A DNA stretch of 64,000 nt, from assembly GCF_900109645.1 (NCBI RefSeq), contig NZ_FOBG01000001.1:3462520-3526519 (forward strand). The letters run 5' to 3'. The notes under the pieces are model-generated. The model was not told the DNA's origin, ran no database searches, and saw only the letters and a list, made by a program, of their open reading frames with translations. A program made the translations under genes and the position numbers. Of the stretch, positions 35,408 through 42,877 are shown piece after piece. The stretch is from Duganella sp. CF402. GTDB taxonomy: Bacteria > Pseudomonadota > Gammaproteobacteria > Burkholderiales > Burkholderiaceae_D. The stretch's first letter is position 1. Every line of letters begins with the position of its first letter.

Positions 35408-36607
35408 ATGACATCATGGGCCCGCATCATTGGCACGGCGCTGTGCGCCGCAGCCTTCCTCGGCGGCTGCGCCAGCCAACCGGTGGCGCACCAAGCGCCC
35501 AGGCAGCAGCTGTTCCACGACCAGTTGTTCCAGCCATCCAGCGCGCCGGTCGACACCGACAGCGTGTTTGCCATCAGCCCGGCCATGCGCGCCTACGTGC
35601 AGCACGAAATCGGCAGTCCCGGCAACGGCAAGGATGTGCGCCGCCAGCTGTTCGATGCCCTCTACCGGCGCGACAAGCTGCAGCTCGAATACGACTCCGC
35701 CGTCACCCGCAACGCCGCCCAGACCTTCGAGGCGCGCGCCGGCAACTGCCTGTCGCTGGCCATCATGACCGCCGCCCTGGCGCGCGAGCTCAACCTGCCG
35801 GTGCAGTTCCAGCAAATCCAGGTCGACGAAGTGTGGAGCCGCGCCGGCAACCTCTACTTCGCCAGCAACCACGTCAACCTGGCGCTGGGCCGCCAGCGCA
35901 GCAGCAATCCCTACAACGCCAGCTACAACACCGACGGCGCCAACTCGCTGACGGTGGACTTCATCCCGGTGCCGCCCAAGGCGCGCGAAAACGCCACCCC
36001 GCTGACAGAGACCACCATCATCGCCATGTTCCTCAACAACCGCGCCGCCGAACTGCTGGCGGCGGGCAAGGTCGACGACGCCTACTGGTCGGCGCGCAAG
36101 GCGGCCGAGGTCGACCCGCTGTTCCTCAACGCCTACAACACCCTGGGCGTGATCTACCAGCACCACGGCAACCAGGACGCCGCCGAGCAGGCGCTGCGCT
36201 ACGCGCTGTCGCAAGCGCCCGACAACACCATCTACCTGGCCAACCTGGCGCAATCGCTGGAAGCCGAGAACAAGCTCGATGAAGCGGCCGTGCTGCGCGC
36301 CCGCCTGGCCCAGCTGGAGCCGTTCCCGCCGTTCCACTTCTTCCACCTGGGGCAGGAAGCGATGAAGCTGGGCGACTACGCGCGCGCGCGCAAGATGTTC
36401 GAACGCGAACTGGAGCGGGTGCCCGACTACCATGAATTCCACTTCTGGCTGGCGGTGGCCAACTACCAGCTGGGCAACCTGCGCGCGGCCGACAAGCACA
36501 TGGCCTTGGCCGTCAACAACAGCACCACGCGCGGCGACCACGAGCTGTACGCGGCCAAACTGGACCGCATCCGCGCCTACGAGGCCCAGCAGCGCGCAAA
36601 GCAATGA
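35408..36607 (+). CDS. TPR-repeat lipoprotein with transglutaminase-like N-terminal region
   Basis: Predicted 399-residue outer-envelope lipoprotein. The ATG at 35408 follows GGGAG, and the signal MTSWARIIGTALCAAAFLGG ends at a lipobox cysteine. Residues about 65-200 resemble a transglutaminase-like fold: ARAGNCLSLAIMTAALAREL carries the conserved cysteine region. Residues about 215-390 form TPR-type helix pairs (AYWSARKAAEVDPLFLNAYN, TLGVIYQHHGNQDAAEQAL). Such proteins usually act as scaffolds for envelope complexes; activity is unproven. It has its own strong promoter at 35304-35332. Confidence 0.82.
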   Translation: MTSWARIIGTALCAAAFLGGCASQPVAHQAPRQQLFHDQLFQPSSAPVDTDSVFAISPAMRAYVQHEIGSPGNGKDVRRQLFDALYRRDKLQLEYDSAVTRNAAQTFEARAGNCLSLAIMTAALARELNLPVQFQQIQVDEVWSRAGNLYFASNHVNLALGRQRSSNPYNASYNTDGANSLTVDFIPVPPKARENATPLTETTIIAMFLNNRAAELLAAGKVDDAYWSARKAAEVDPLFLNAYNTLGVIYQHHGNQDAAEQALRYALSQAPDNTIYLANLAQSLEAENKLDEAAVLRARLAQLEPFPPFHFFHLGQEAMKLGDYARARKMFERELERVPDYHEFHFWLAVANYQLGNLRAADKHMALAVNNSTTRGDHELYAAKLDRIRAYEAQQRAKQ

Positions 36608-36659
36608 CTATCCGGTGGTATGCTGAAACGGGCTGCAAGACGCTGAAACAAGCTGAAGC

Positions 36660-36688
36660 TTGACACTTAGTTGCGAACACGCAACAAT
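36660..36688 (+). promoter_or_regulatory. Promoter with dyad in the spacer, upstream of the BACON lipoprotein
   Basis: TTGACA at 36660-36665 is followed after 17 bases by AACAAT at 36683-36688. A perfect 6-bp dyad, GTTGCG (36670-36675) with CGCAAC (36680-36685), lies across the spacer and the -10 edge, the position of a repressor site. Confidence 0.5.
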
Positions 36689-36728
36689 TGCAAGTAAATT
36701 AAGCAGCTCTTACCACAAGGATTCCGTC

Positions 36729-39329
36729 ATGCTGAGACTCAGGCCCGCCTGCGCCGCCATCCCCTTCTTTCTGGCCGCGTTGTTGACCGCTTGCGGCGGC
36801 GGTGGCGGTGGAGGCGGCAGCAGTGGCGGCGGCACCACGCCCAACGCCAGCCCGGCGCTCACCTTCACCCCATCCACCATTACCGCCAGCGCCCTGGCCG
36901 GCACCTCGCTGACCATGAACGTGATCGCCGCCGTGGCCCGCCCGGCCGACTTCAGCGGCGCCACCGTGTTTGCCACCATCACCGACAGCAACAACGTCAT
37001 CCTCCCGACCTCGAGCGTGGTGCGCGACAGCGACAGCCAGTACCACGCCGTGCTGCTGTCGGCGCCGACGCTGGCGGCCGGCAACTACAAGGGCAGCTTC
37101 AGCGTGCGCCTGTGCAAGGACAGCGCCTGCGCCAGCCAGTTCCCCGGCTCGCCGGTGGCGCTGCCCTACGACCTCACCGTGCTGCCGGCCGGCAGCGCCA
37201 CCTTCAGCGCCACCCCGGCCATGCCGCTCAACGCCAGCGCGCAAAACGGCGCCGCCGCCCCGGCCCCGGTCAGCGTGGCGATCGCCGCCACCGGCCGCAG
37301 CTGGACCGCCAGCAGCGGCGCCGGCTGGCTCAAGCTCAGCGCCGCCAGCGGCACCGGCGACGCCAGCCTGACCGTCAGCTACGACGCCACCGGCCTGGCG
37401 CAAGGCAGCTACACCAGCAGCGTCAGCATCAGCTCCAACGACAACCTGACCCTGACGCTGCCGGCCGTGCTGACCGTGCTGCCGCCGGGCCTGGTCCTGG
37501 GCAGCAACAGCATGACCTTCAGCGCCATCAACGGCGCGCCGATCCCGACCCAGGTGGTCAGCCTGGACACCGACACCAAGAACAGCGCCAGCTGGACCGC
37601 CAGCAGCAACGTCGGCTGGCTCAGCTTGTCGCCAACCGCTGGCGCCACCCCGGCCACCACCGTGCTGACCGTGAACCCGAGCGTGGGCCCGCTGGCCAGC
37701 GGCACCCACACCGGCGTCATCACCATCGTGCCGGCCGGACTCACCACGCGCACCCTGCCGGTAACGCTCAACCTGAGCAAGGCCACGCTGGCCACCTCGC
37801 AGTCGACCATCACCCTGGGCGGCACCTATGGCCGCGACTTCGGCAGCGGCCAGGATCTCAAGCTCAGCCTCAACACCGGCACCCTGAGCTGGCCGTGGAA
37901 CCTCCCCCTCGTGCCGGCCTGGGCCACCGCGACCGCCACCGCCGGCACCGTCAACGCGGCCGGCGCCAGCATCACCTTCAAGGCCAAGCCGGCCAACGCC
38001 GCCACCGGCATCAGCACGGCCCTGCTGACGCCGGGCGCCACCATCAATGGCGACACCGTGGTGACGCCGGTGCTGCTGGCGATTAACAAGGACCAGCACA
38101 AGCTGCTGCCGGCCGAGACCGCCGTGCCCTTCGTCAGCACGCCGGGCTGGAGCCGCCTGACCCGCATCATCAGCGTGGCCGACAACTACGGCAGCTTCGG
38201 CGGCATGAGCGCCAGCAGCGACCAGTCGTGGCTGGTGGTGGGCGTCAGCGCCGACAAGCTGATCCTGACCGCCGACCCGAGCCAGCTGCTGAGCGACACC
38301 CTGAGCACCGCCACCATCACCGTCACGCCGTCCGATCCCGACGCCAGCGCGCCGGAAGTGATCCGCGTGGCGCTGTGGAAAGGCGCGGCCGCGCCGTCGG
38401 CCGCCAGCACCGCCGCCCTGCCCTACAGCAACGTCGCCACCGACCCGGCGCGGCCGTACGCCTACCTGCACAACGGCGGCGCCGTGATCGACGTCTACAA
38501 TGTGTACACCGGCCTCAAGGAAAGCAGCATCACTGGCTTCTCGGCCCACCTCGGCGACATGGCGGTCACGCCCAACGGCGACACCCTGTACGTGGTCGAC
38601 ATCGACAATGCGCGCCTGACCGCCGTCAACCTGAGCACCCGCACCATCAGCAAGCAGCTGCCGCTGGCCAGCCCCGGCACCGCCGCCACCCGCATCAAGC
38701 TGATCCGCCCGAACGGCGTCGAAATGCTGCTGCTCAGCGACGGCCAGCTGTTCCTGACCTCAACCCAGGCCCGCATCGGCGTGCTGCCGCTGAGCGGCGG
38801 CACGCTGGCGGCCACCAGCAGCGGCAAGCGCGTGATCCAGCAGGACGAGGGCAACGCCAGCGTGCTGCACACCAGCGCCAGCATCGACTACGCCGCCCTC
38901 AGCGGCGGCACCCTGTTTGCCGCCAAGCTGGCGCCGTCCAGCCACACCAGCCCCGGCAGCCTGGGCCAGGACGTCTGGATCAGCGCCGACGGCAGCCGCG
39001 TCTACAGCGCCGCCAGCTCAGCGAAATCGTGCGTGATCATGAACGGCAACGACCTGGCCATCCTCGGCTACATGGCCATCGGCGACGCCGCCGCCAACAA
39101 CATCGAAGTGGCGCTGGACGGCCGCATCTTCTGCGGCGGCGCGGCGCGCCCCGGCAACAGCGACATCTATATGTACGACAGCACCGGCGCCAAGATCCTG
39201 CAGCAGTACAAGCTGAGCACCACCGGCAAACAGCTGCTGCCGCGCCAGATGGCGGTCTCGGGCGACGGCTGGGTGGTGGTGGCGATCACCGACGACAAGG
39301 TGGTGACCTTCCTGCCGATCGGGCCGTGA
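36729..39329 (+). CDS. Large BACON/Ig-repeat lipoprotein with C-terminal beta-propeller-like region
   Basis: Predicted 866-residue exported lipoprotein. The signal MLRLRPACAAIPFFLAALL precedes a cysteine and a glycine-rich linker, so it is probably surface anchored. Residues about 170-360 hold two BACON-type modules, each with the WTASS-GWL-SLSP-like pattern (WTASSGAGWLKLSAASG and WTASSNVGWLSLSPTAG). Further beta-rich modules run to about 580. From about residue 590 the sequence shows repeated strand patterns (YAYLHNGGAVIDVYNVYTG, DMAVTPNGDTLYVVDIDNA) like a YVTN/NHL propeller. BACON modules often bind carbohydrates or mucin; binding here is inference. A GNAT gene follows after seven bases. 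Confidence 0.85.
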   Translation: MLRLRPACAAIPFFLAALLTACGGGGGGGGSSGGGTTPNASPALTFTPSTITASALAGTSLTMNVIAAVARPADFSGATVFATITDSNNVILPTSSVVRDSDSQYHAVLLSAPTLAAGNYKGSFSVRLCKDSACASQFPGSPVALPYDLTVLPAGSATFSATPAMPLNASAQNGAAAPAPVSVAIAATGRSWTASSGAGWLKLSAASGTGDASLTVSYDATGLAQGSYTSSVSISSNDNLTLTLPAVLTVLPPGLVLGSNSMTFSAINGAPIPTQVVSLDTDTKNSASWTASSNVGWLSLSPTAGATPATTVLTVNPSVGPLASGTHTGVITIVPAGLTTRTLPVTLNLSKATLATSQSTITLGGTYGRDFGSGQDLKLSLNTGTLSWPWNLPLVPAWATATATAGTVNAAGASITFKAKPANAATGISTALLTPGATINGDTVVTPVLLAINKDQHKLLPAETAVPFVSTPGWSRLTRIISVADNYGSFGGMSASSDQSWLVVGVSADKLILTADPSQLLSDTLSTATITVTPSDPDASAPEVIRVALWKGAAAPSAASTAALPYSNVATDPARPYAYLHNGGAVIDVYNVYTGLKESSITGFSAHLGDMAVTPNGDTLYVVDIDNARLTAVNLSTRTISKQLPLASPGTAATRIKLIRPNGVEMLLLSDGQLFLTSTQARIGVLPLSGGTLAATSSGKRVIQQDEGNASVLHTSASIDYAALSGGTLFAAKLAPSSHTSPGSLGQDVWISADGSRVYSAASSAKSCVIMNGNDLAILGYMAIGDAAANNIEVALDGRIFCGGAARPGNSDIYMYDSTGAKILQQYKLSTTGKQLLPRQMAVSGDGWVVVAITDDKVVTFLPIGP

Positions 39330-39336
39330 ACGGCGC

Positions 39337-40047
39337 ATGAACGGCATGGAACGCGACGCGCAGCTCGGCAACATCTTCTGGGCGTCGCTGAACGGCCCGC
39401 ACCGGCACTGGTCGGACGGCACCGACGCCGTGCGCCGCTACACCCAGGGCTTCTCGCCCATCATCGCCTTTGCCGATCCGGCGCAGCCGGACCTGGCGGC
39501 GCTGGCGCCGTGGTGCGCCAGCGGCGAGCGCTTCTACTGCGACGGCTGGAGCGGCGCCGCGCCGCCGGGCTGGCACATCGAGGTCGAAAGCACCATGTTC
39601 CGCATGCTGTGGGATGGCGCCGGCGCTGGCGCACTGCCGGCCGCCGACCCGGCGCCGGACGCGGTGCCGCTGCGCGCCGAACACGCGGCGCAGGCGCTGG
39701 CGCTGGCGACGCTGTGCAAGCCGGGGCCGTTCGGCATCCGCACCATCGAGCTGGGCGACTACTTCGGCCACTTCGACGGCGGGCGGCTGGTGGCGATGGC
39801 AGGCGAACGCCTGCGCGCCACGGGCCTGTGCGAAATCAGCGGCGTCTGCACCCATCCCGACTACCAGGGGCGCGGGCTGGCCAAAAAACTGATCATCAAA
39901 CTGTTGCAGCGCCACGCCGCGCGCGGCGAACGCTCCTTCCTGCACGTCATGCGCAACAACCCCGCCCACCAGCTCTACCTGAACATGGGCTTCCACGACT
40001 ACCTCGAATCCACCGTTCGCGTGATCAGCCGCCAAGCGCTGGCTTGA
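39337..40047 (+). CDS. GNAT-family N-acetyltransferase (two-domain)
   Basis: Predicted 236-residue acetyltransferase. The C-terminal GNAT domain contains the CoA-binding CEISGVCTHPDYQGRGLAKK loop (R/Q-x-x-G-x-G/A type) near residue 170 and the HQLYLNMGFHDY helix. The N-terminal hundred residues form a divergent module. The substrate is unknown. A second ATG lies nine bases downstream. It begins seven bases after the BACON lipoprotein and overlaps the convergent glycosylase gene by 23 bases. Confidence 0.85.
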   Translation: MNGMERDAQLGNIFWASLNGPHRHWSDGTDAVRRYTQGFSPIIAFADPAQPDLAALAPWCASGERFYCDGWSGAAPPGWHIEVESTMFRMLWDGAGAGALPAADPAPDAVPLRAEHAAQALALATLCKPGPFGIRTIELGDYFGHFDGGRLVAMAGERLRATGLCEISGVCTHPDYQGRGLAKKLIIKLLQRHAARGERSFLHVMRNNPAHQLYLNMGFHDYLESTVRVISRQALA

Positions 40048-40531
40048 GGAGCAACCAGCTTTCCAGCTTGGCGGCGTAGGCCAGGGTATGCGCCGGGCTG
40101 CTCGACGGCAGCGCGAAGATGCGGTAGCGCGCGGCTTGTTCACCCAGCACTTTGCGGCCCAGCTTGGCGGCCGTGCCGCCGTTGAAGGCCAGCGTGTCGA
40201 TGGCGGGATAGCGCGCCAGCAGGCCCGGCAGGTCGTTGTCGTCGCGGTTGCGGATCGCGCTGTCCAGGCTGCCGGGGCGGTGGGCTTCGGCCACCACGTC
40301 CCACAGGCCCACGCCGTGCTCGAGCAAGGTGGCCAGCCGCGCTTCGTAGTCGAGCGCTACCAGCTCCACGCCCAGCACGGCCGACATCAGCAGCCAGAAT
40401 TTATTCTGCCGGTTGGCATAGTATTGTTGGGCCGCGAGGGATTTTTCACCGGGCAGGCTGCCCAGCACCAGCAGACGGGTGCGCTGGTCCACCACCGGGT
40501 CGAAACAGCGCTTGCGCAAATTTTCAGTCAT
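40025..40531 (-). CDS. Uracil-DNA glycosylase-superfamily protein (hypoxanthine-DNA glycosylase type)
   Basis: Predicted 168-residue repair enzyme of the family that removes deoxyinosine. The UDG fold is recognised from the active-site LVLGSLPGEKSLAAQQYYA near residue 23, with YANRQNKFWLLMS, and the C-terminal FALPSSSPAHTLAY loop that replaces the usual HPSP motif. The GSLPGEKS form lacks the water-activating aspartate of classical UDG, as expected for this family. Its 3' end overlaps the GNAT gene by 23 bases. Confidence 0.88.
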   Translation of the reverse strand: MTENLRKRCFDPVVDQRTRLLVLGSLPGEKSLAAQQYYANRQNKFWLLMSAVLGVELVALDYEARLATLLEHGVGLWDVVAEAHRPGSLDSAIRNRDDNDLPGLLARYPAIDTLAFNGGTAAKLGRKVLGEQAARYRIFALPSSSPAHTLAYAAKLESWLLLKPALGG

Positions 40532-40605
40532 GCGAAATTGTAGGTGTAGAATCGTTGGGCAGTCGATAACTCGCCGTTAAAAACTATAACGCCCTGGAGA
40601 CCAAC

Positions 40606-41043
40606 ATGCCGGAAAACCGCACCATCGACACCCTGCTCGCCCAGTACAGCGAAAGCCACCTCAATCCCACCAACGAAGTGATCCACTTCGTCTGCGTGCC
40701 GGTCATCATGTTCACCTTGCTGGGCCTGCTATGGTCGCTGCACCCGCTGGTGGCGCTGGCCTTCAGCGCGGCGGCGATGGTGTACTACTTCAAGCTGTCG
40801 CGCCCGTTCGCGCTGGGCATGCTGTTGATGGCCGCCGTGATGCTGTCCATCCTGGCCGCGCTGCCGCCGGCCACGGTGCTGCCGCTGTCGATCACGGTGT
40901 TTGTGCTGGCCTGGATCGGCCAGTTCATCGGCCACAAGATCGAAGGCAAGAAGCCGTCCTTCTTCGACGACCTGCGCTTCCTGCTGATCGGACCGTTGTT
41001 TGTGCTGAGTTTCCTGTACCGCCGCCTGCACTGGGCCTACTGA
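40606..41043 (+). CDS. Mpo1-like (DUF962/YGL010w) membrane protein
   Basis: Predicted 145-residue inner-membrane protein with about four helices. The Mpo1 signatures are clear: HLNPTNEVIHFVCVPVIMFT near residue 18 and WIGQFIGHKIEGKKPSFF near 105, whose histidines bind iron in the yeast dioxygenase that shortens 2-hydroxy fatty acids. The bacterial substrate is unproven. GGAG lies eight bases before the start. Confidence 0.88.
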   Translation: MPENRTIDTLLAQYSESHLNPTNEVIHFVCVPVIMFTLLGLLWSLHPLVALAFSAAAMVYYFKLSRPFALGMLLMAAVMLSILAALPPATVLPLSITVFVLAWIGQFIGHKIEGKKPSFFDDLRFLLIGPLFVLSFLYRRLHWAY

Positions 41044-41044
41044 A

Positions 41045-41182
41045 TCAGCGCAGCCAGGCGTGGGCGAACAGCGCCTGCGCCGCGCCCTGCATTTCCCCGT
41101 CAGCGAGCATCAGCACCAGCGCGGTGCTCAGTGCCACATAGCCCAGCAGCGAGATGACTTTGATTGGCAGCGGGGCCTTCAT
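41045..41182 (-). CDS. 45-residue single-pass membrane peptide, unknown function
   Basis: A short frame from ATG 41182 to TGA 41045 encodes a 45-residue product, MKAPLPIKVISLLGY at the start and FAHAWLR at the end. A perfect AGGAG lies seven bases upstream. Residues about 8-27 form one hydrophobic helix followed by an amphipathic tail. A -10-like TATAGT (minus strand, 41227-41232) and a Fur-like GAAT-rich element (41195-41213) precede it. It occupies most of an otherwise empty 310-base interval between the Mpo1-like and EamA genes. No family is recognised. Confidence 0.55.
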   Translation of the reverse strand: MKAPLPIKVISLLGYVALSTALVLMLADGEMQGAAQALFAHAWLR

Positions 41183-41194
41183 GACGCTCTCCTG

Positions 41195-41213
41195 GAATGA
41201 GAATAAGAATAAC
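41195..41213 (-). promoter_or_regulatory. Fur-box-like GAAT repeat upstream of the small membrane peptide
   Basis: The 19 bases read GAATGAGAATAAGAATAAC on the plus strand, three near-copies of a GAATNA hexamer. TGAGAAT is the usual left half of Fur sites in many proteobacteria, but the right half is poorly conserved. It lies directly upstream of the AGGAG site and downstream of a TATAGT -10-like box. Confidence 0.35.
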
Positions 41214-41291
41214 AAGCTGTGCATTCACTATACTTGGTCTTCCGGAGCACACTGCTGAATTTACAACTCAGATACAACTTATTTCACCGGC

Positions 41292-41306
41292 TGTTGCGTC
41301 GCAACA
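41292..41306. repeat. 15-bp palindrome upstream of the EamA transporter
   Basis: TGTTGCG and CGCAACA flank a single T, a perfect palindrome in the space between the small peptide and the transporter. An A-run follows on the plus strand. It shares the GTTGCG half with the dyad at 36670. Confidence 0.4.
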
Positions 41307-41355
41307 AAAAACTGGCCGCTAGGCAAGAAGTAGCCGGGGCAGCTATACTGGTTTG

Positions 41356-42264
41356 ATGTCCTCTCCTTTGCTATTCATCATTGCCTGTTTGATCTGGGGC
41401 TCTACGTTTTTCGCCATTACGCTACAACTGGGTGAAGTGCCGCCCGCCGTTTCCGTGGTCTATCGCTTCGCGCTGGCGTCGGCCGTGCTGTTCGCCTGGT
41501 GCGCCGCGCGCGGCCACCAACTGCTGCTGCCGTGGCGCGCCCAGCGCTGGCTGATCCTGCAAGGCTGCGCCACGTTTGCCGTCAGCTACATCTGCACCTA
41601 CACCTCCGAGCAATACCTGGTGTCCGGCTTGGTGGCCGTGCTGTTCGCGCTGATGGTGTTCTGGAACCCCATCCTCAACCACTTCAGCTTTGGCACCGCG
41701 CTCGGCATGCGCACCTGGGCCGCCGGCGGCGTCGCCATCGCCGGCGTGACCCTGCTGTTCTACCACTCCATTTTTGGCGCATGGAATGAAATCCTGAACG
41801 GCGGCAACGGACACTTTCTGCTGGGCCTGGGACTGGCGCTGTGCGCCACCATTGCCAGCTCGGTCGGCAACATGCTGGTGATCAAGGTGCGCGAGCAATC
41901 GGACAACGTGCTGCTGACGATGGCCTGGGCCATGCTGTGGGGCAGCCTGCTGGTGGCGCTGTGGGTGCTGGCCAGCGGCCAGTCCTTCGTGATGCCGACC
42001 ACCGCCAAATACTGGGGCGGCCTGCTCTACCTGTCGCTGCTGGGCTCGGTGATCGCCGTTGCCGCCTACTTCACGCTGATCCACCGCATCGGCTCCGACA
42101 AGGCGGTCTACATCGGCGTGGTGACGCCGGTGATTTCCGTGCTACTGTCGATCCAGCTGGAACACTATCGTCCCGGCCTGCTCGAATGGCTGGGCATGGC
42201 GCTGTGCCTGTCCAGCGTGGCCTGGGCGCTGAAACCTACTTCTTCCACTACCGCAAAAACCTGA
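41356..42264 (+). CDS. EamA/DMT-family transporter
   Basis: Predicted 302-residue inner-membrane permease with about ten helices in two EamA repeats: first MSSPLLFIIACLIWGSTFF, second starting near LGLGLALCATIASSVGNM. The substrate is probably a metabolite or amino acid but unknown. The ATG at 41356 starts just before TM1. No ribosome site is visible, and a TATACT -10 box ends six bases before the ATG, so the message may be leaderless. Its stop overlaps the downstream GNAT start (TGATG). Confidence 0.87.
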   Translation: MSSPLLFIIACLIWGSTFFAITLQLGEVPPAVSVVYRFALASAVLFAWCAARGHQLLLPWRAQRWLILQGCATFAVSYICTYTSEQYLVSGLVAVLFALMVFWNPILNHFSFGTALGMRTWAAGGVAIAGVTLLFYHSIFGAWNEILNGGNGHFLLGLGLALCATIASSVGNMLVIKVREQSDNVLLTMAWAMLWGSLLVALWVLASGQSFVMPTTAKYWGGLLYLSLLGSVIAVAAYFTLIHRIGSDKAVYIGVVTPVISVLLSIQLEHYRPGLLEWLGMALCLSSVAWALKPTSSTTAKT

Positions 42265-42755
42265 TGAGTACTACCGAACTGACCATCCGCCCGGCCACGC
42301 CGGCCGACATCCCCGCCATCTTCGGCATGATCTTCGAGCTGGCCGTGTTTGAAAAGCTCGAGCACATGGTGGTCGCCAACGAAGCCGCCCTGCACGACAG
42401 CCTGTTCTGCGACAAGCCGGTGTGCGAAGCGCTGGTCGGCGAAACCGGCGGCGAGGTGGTCACCTTCGCGCTGTTCTTCCACAACTTCTCCACCTTCCTG
42501 TGCAAGAAAGGCCTGTACCTGGAAGACCTGTACGTGCAGCAGGCGCATCGCGGCAAGGGCTACGGCAAGCAAATGCTGGTGGCGCTGGCCCGCCTGGCGC
42601 AGGAACGCGACTGCGGCCGCTTCGAATGGTCGGTGCTGGACTGGAATGCCAACGCCATCAAGTTCTACGAAGGCATGGGCGCGACCGTGATGCCGGACTG
42701 GCGCATCTGCCGCGTCACCGGCGAGGCGCTGGCGCAGCTGTCGGCGCAGGCGTAA
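42264..42755 (+). CDS. GNAT-family N-acetyltransferase (diamine acetyltransferase-like)
   Basis: Predicted 163-residue acetyltransferase. The CoA-binding loop is VQQAHRGKGYGKQMLVALAR near residue 90, followed by FEWSVLDWNANAIKFYEGMG; both resemble spermidine/diamine N-acetyltransferases. Substrate assignment is tentative. Translation is coupled to the EamA gene by a one-base TGATG overlap. The stop is directly followed by an A-run and hairpin that terminate transcription arriving from the opposite strand. Confidence 0.87.
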   Translation: MSTTELTIRPATPADIPAIFGMIFELAVFEKLEHMVVANEAALHDSLFCDKPVCEALVGETGGEVVTFALFFHNFSTFLCKKGLYLEDLYVQQAHRGKGYGKQMLVALARLAQERDCGRFEWSVLDWNANAIKFYEGMGATVMPDWRICRVTGEALAQLSAQA

Positions 42756-42789
42756 AAAAAATCCCACCCAGCGGCAAGCGCTGGATGGG
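42754..42789 (-). terminator. Intrinsic terminator of the minus-strand transporter/metalloprotease operon
   Basis: On the minus strand a stem (CCCA plus CCAGCG arms, 42763-42773 with 42779-42789, one mismatch, five-base loop) is followed directly by eight T residues (A run 42754-42761 as given). This is a textbook intrinsic terminator, about 90 bases beyond the transporter stop. Confidence 0.8.
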
Positions 42790-42791
42790 CA

Positions 42792-42832
42792 GAACCCGTT
42801 GTCAGTGGGAGGGAGATTGAATCAACGGGTTC
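42792..42832. repeat. 10-bp inverted repeat next to the terminator
   Basis: GAACCCGTTG (42792-42801) is perfectly inverted at 42823-42832 with a 21-base loop. It lies between the terminator and the transporter stop, so it would be transcribed as a second hairpin in the same 3' end. Confidence 0.5.
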
Positions 42833-42877
42833 ACTATATCTTGTGGCTGAGTTCGCCGCCGCACGCCTTACAAATCA

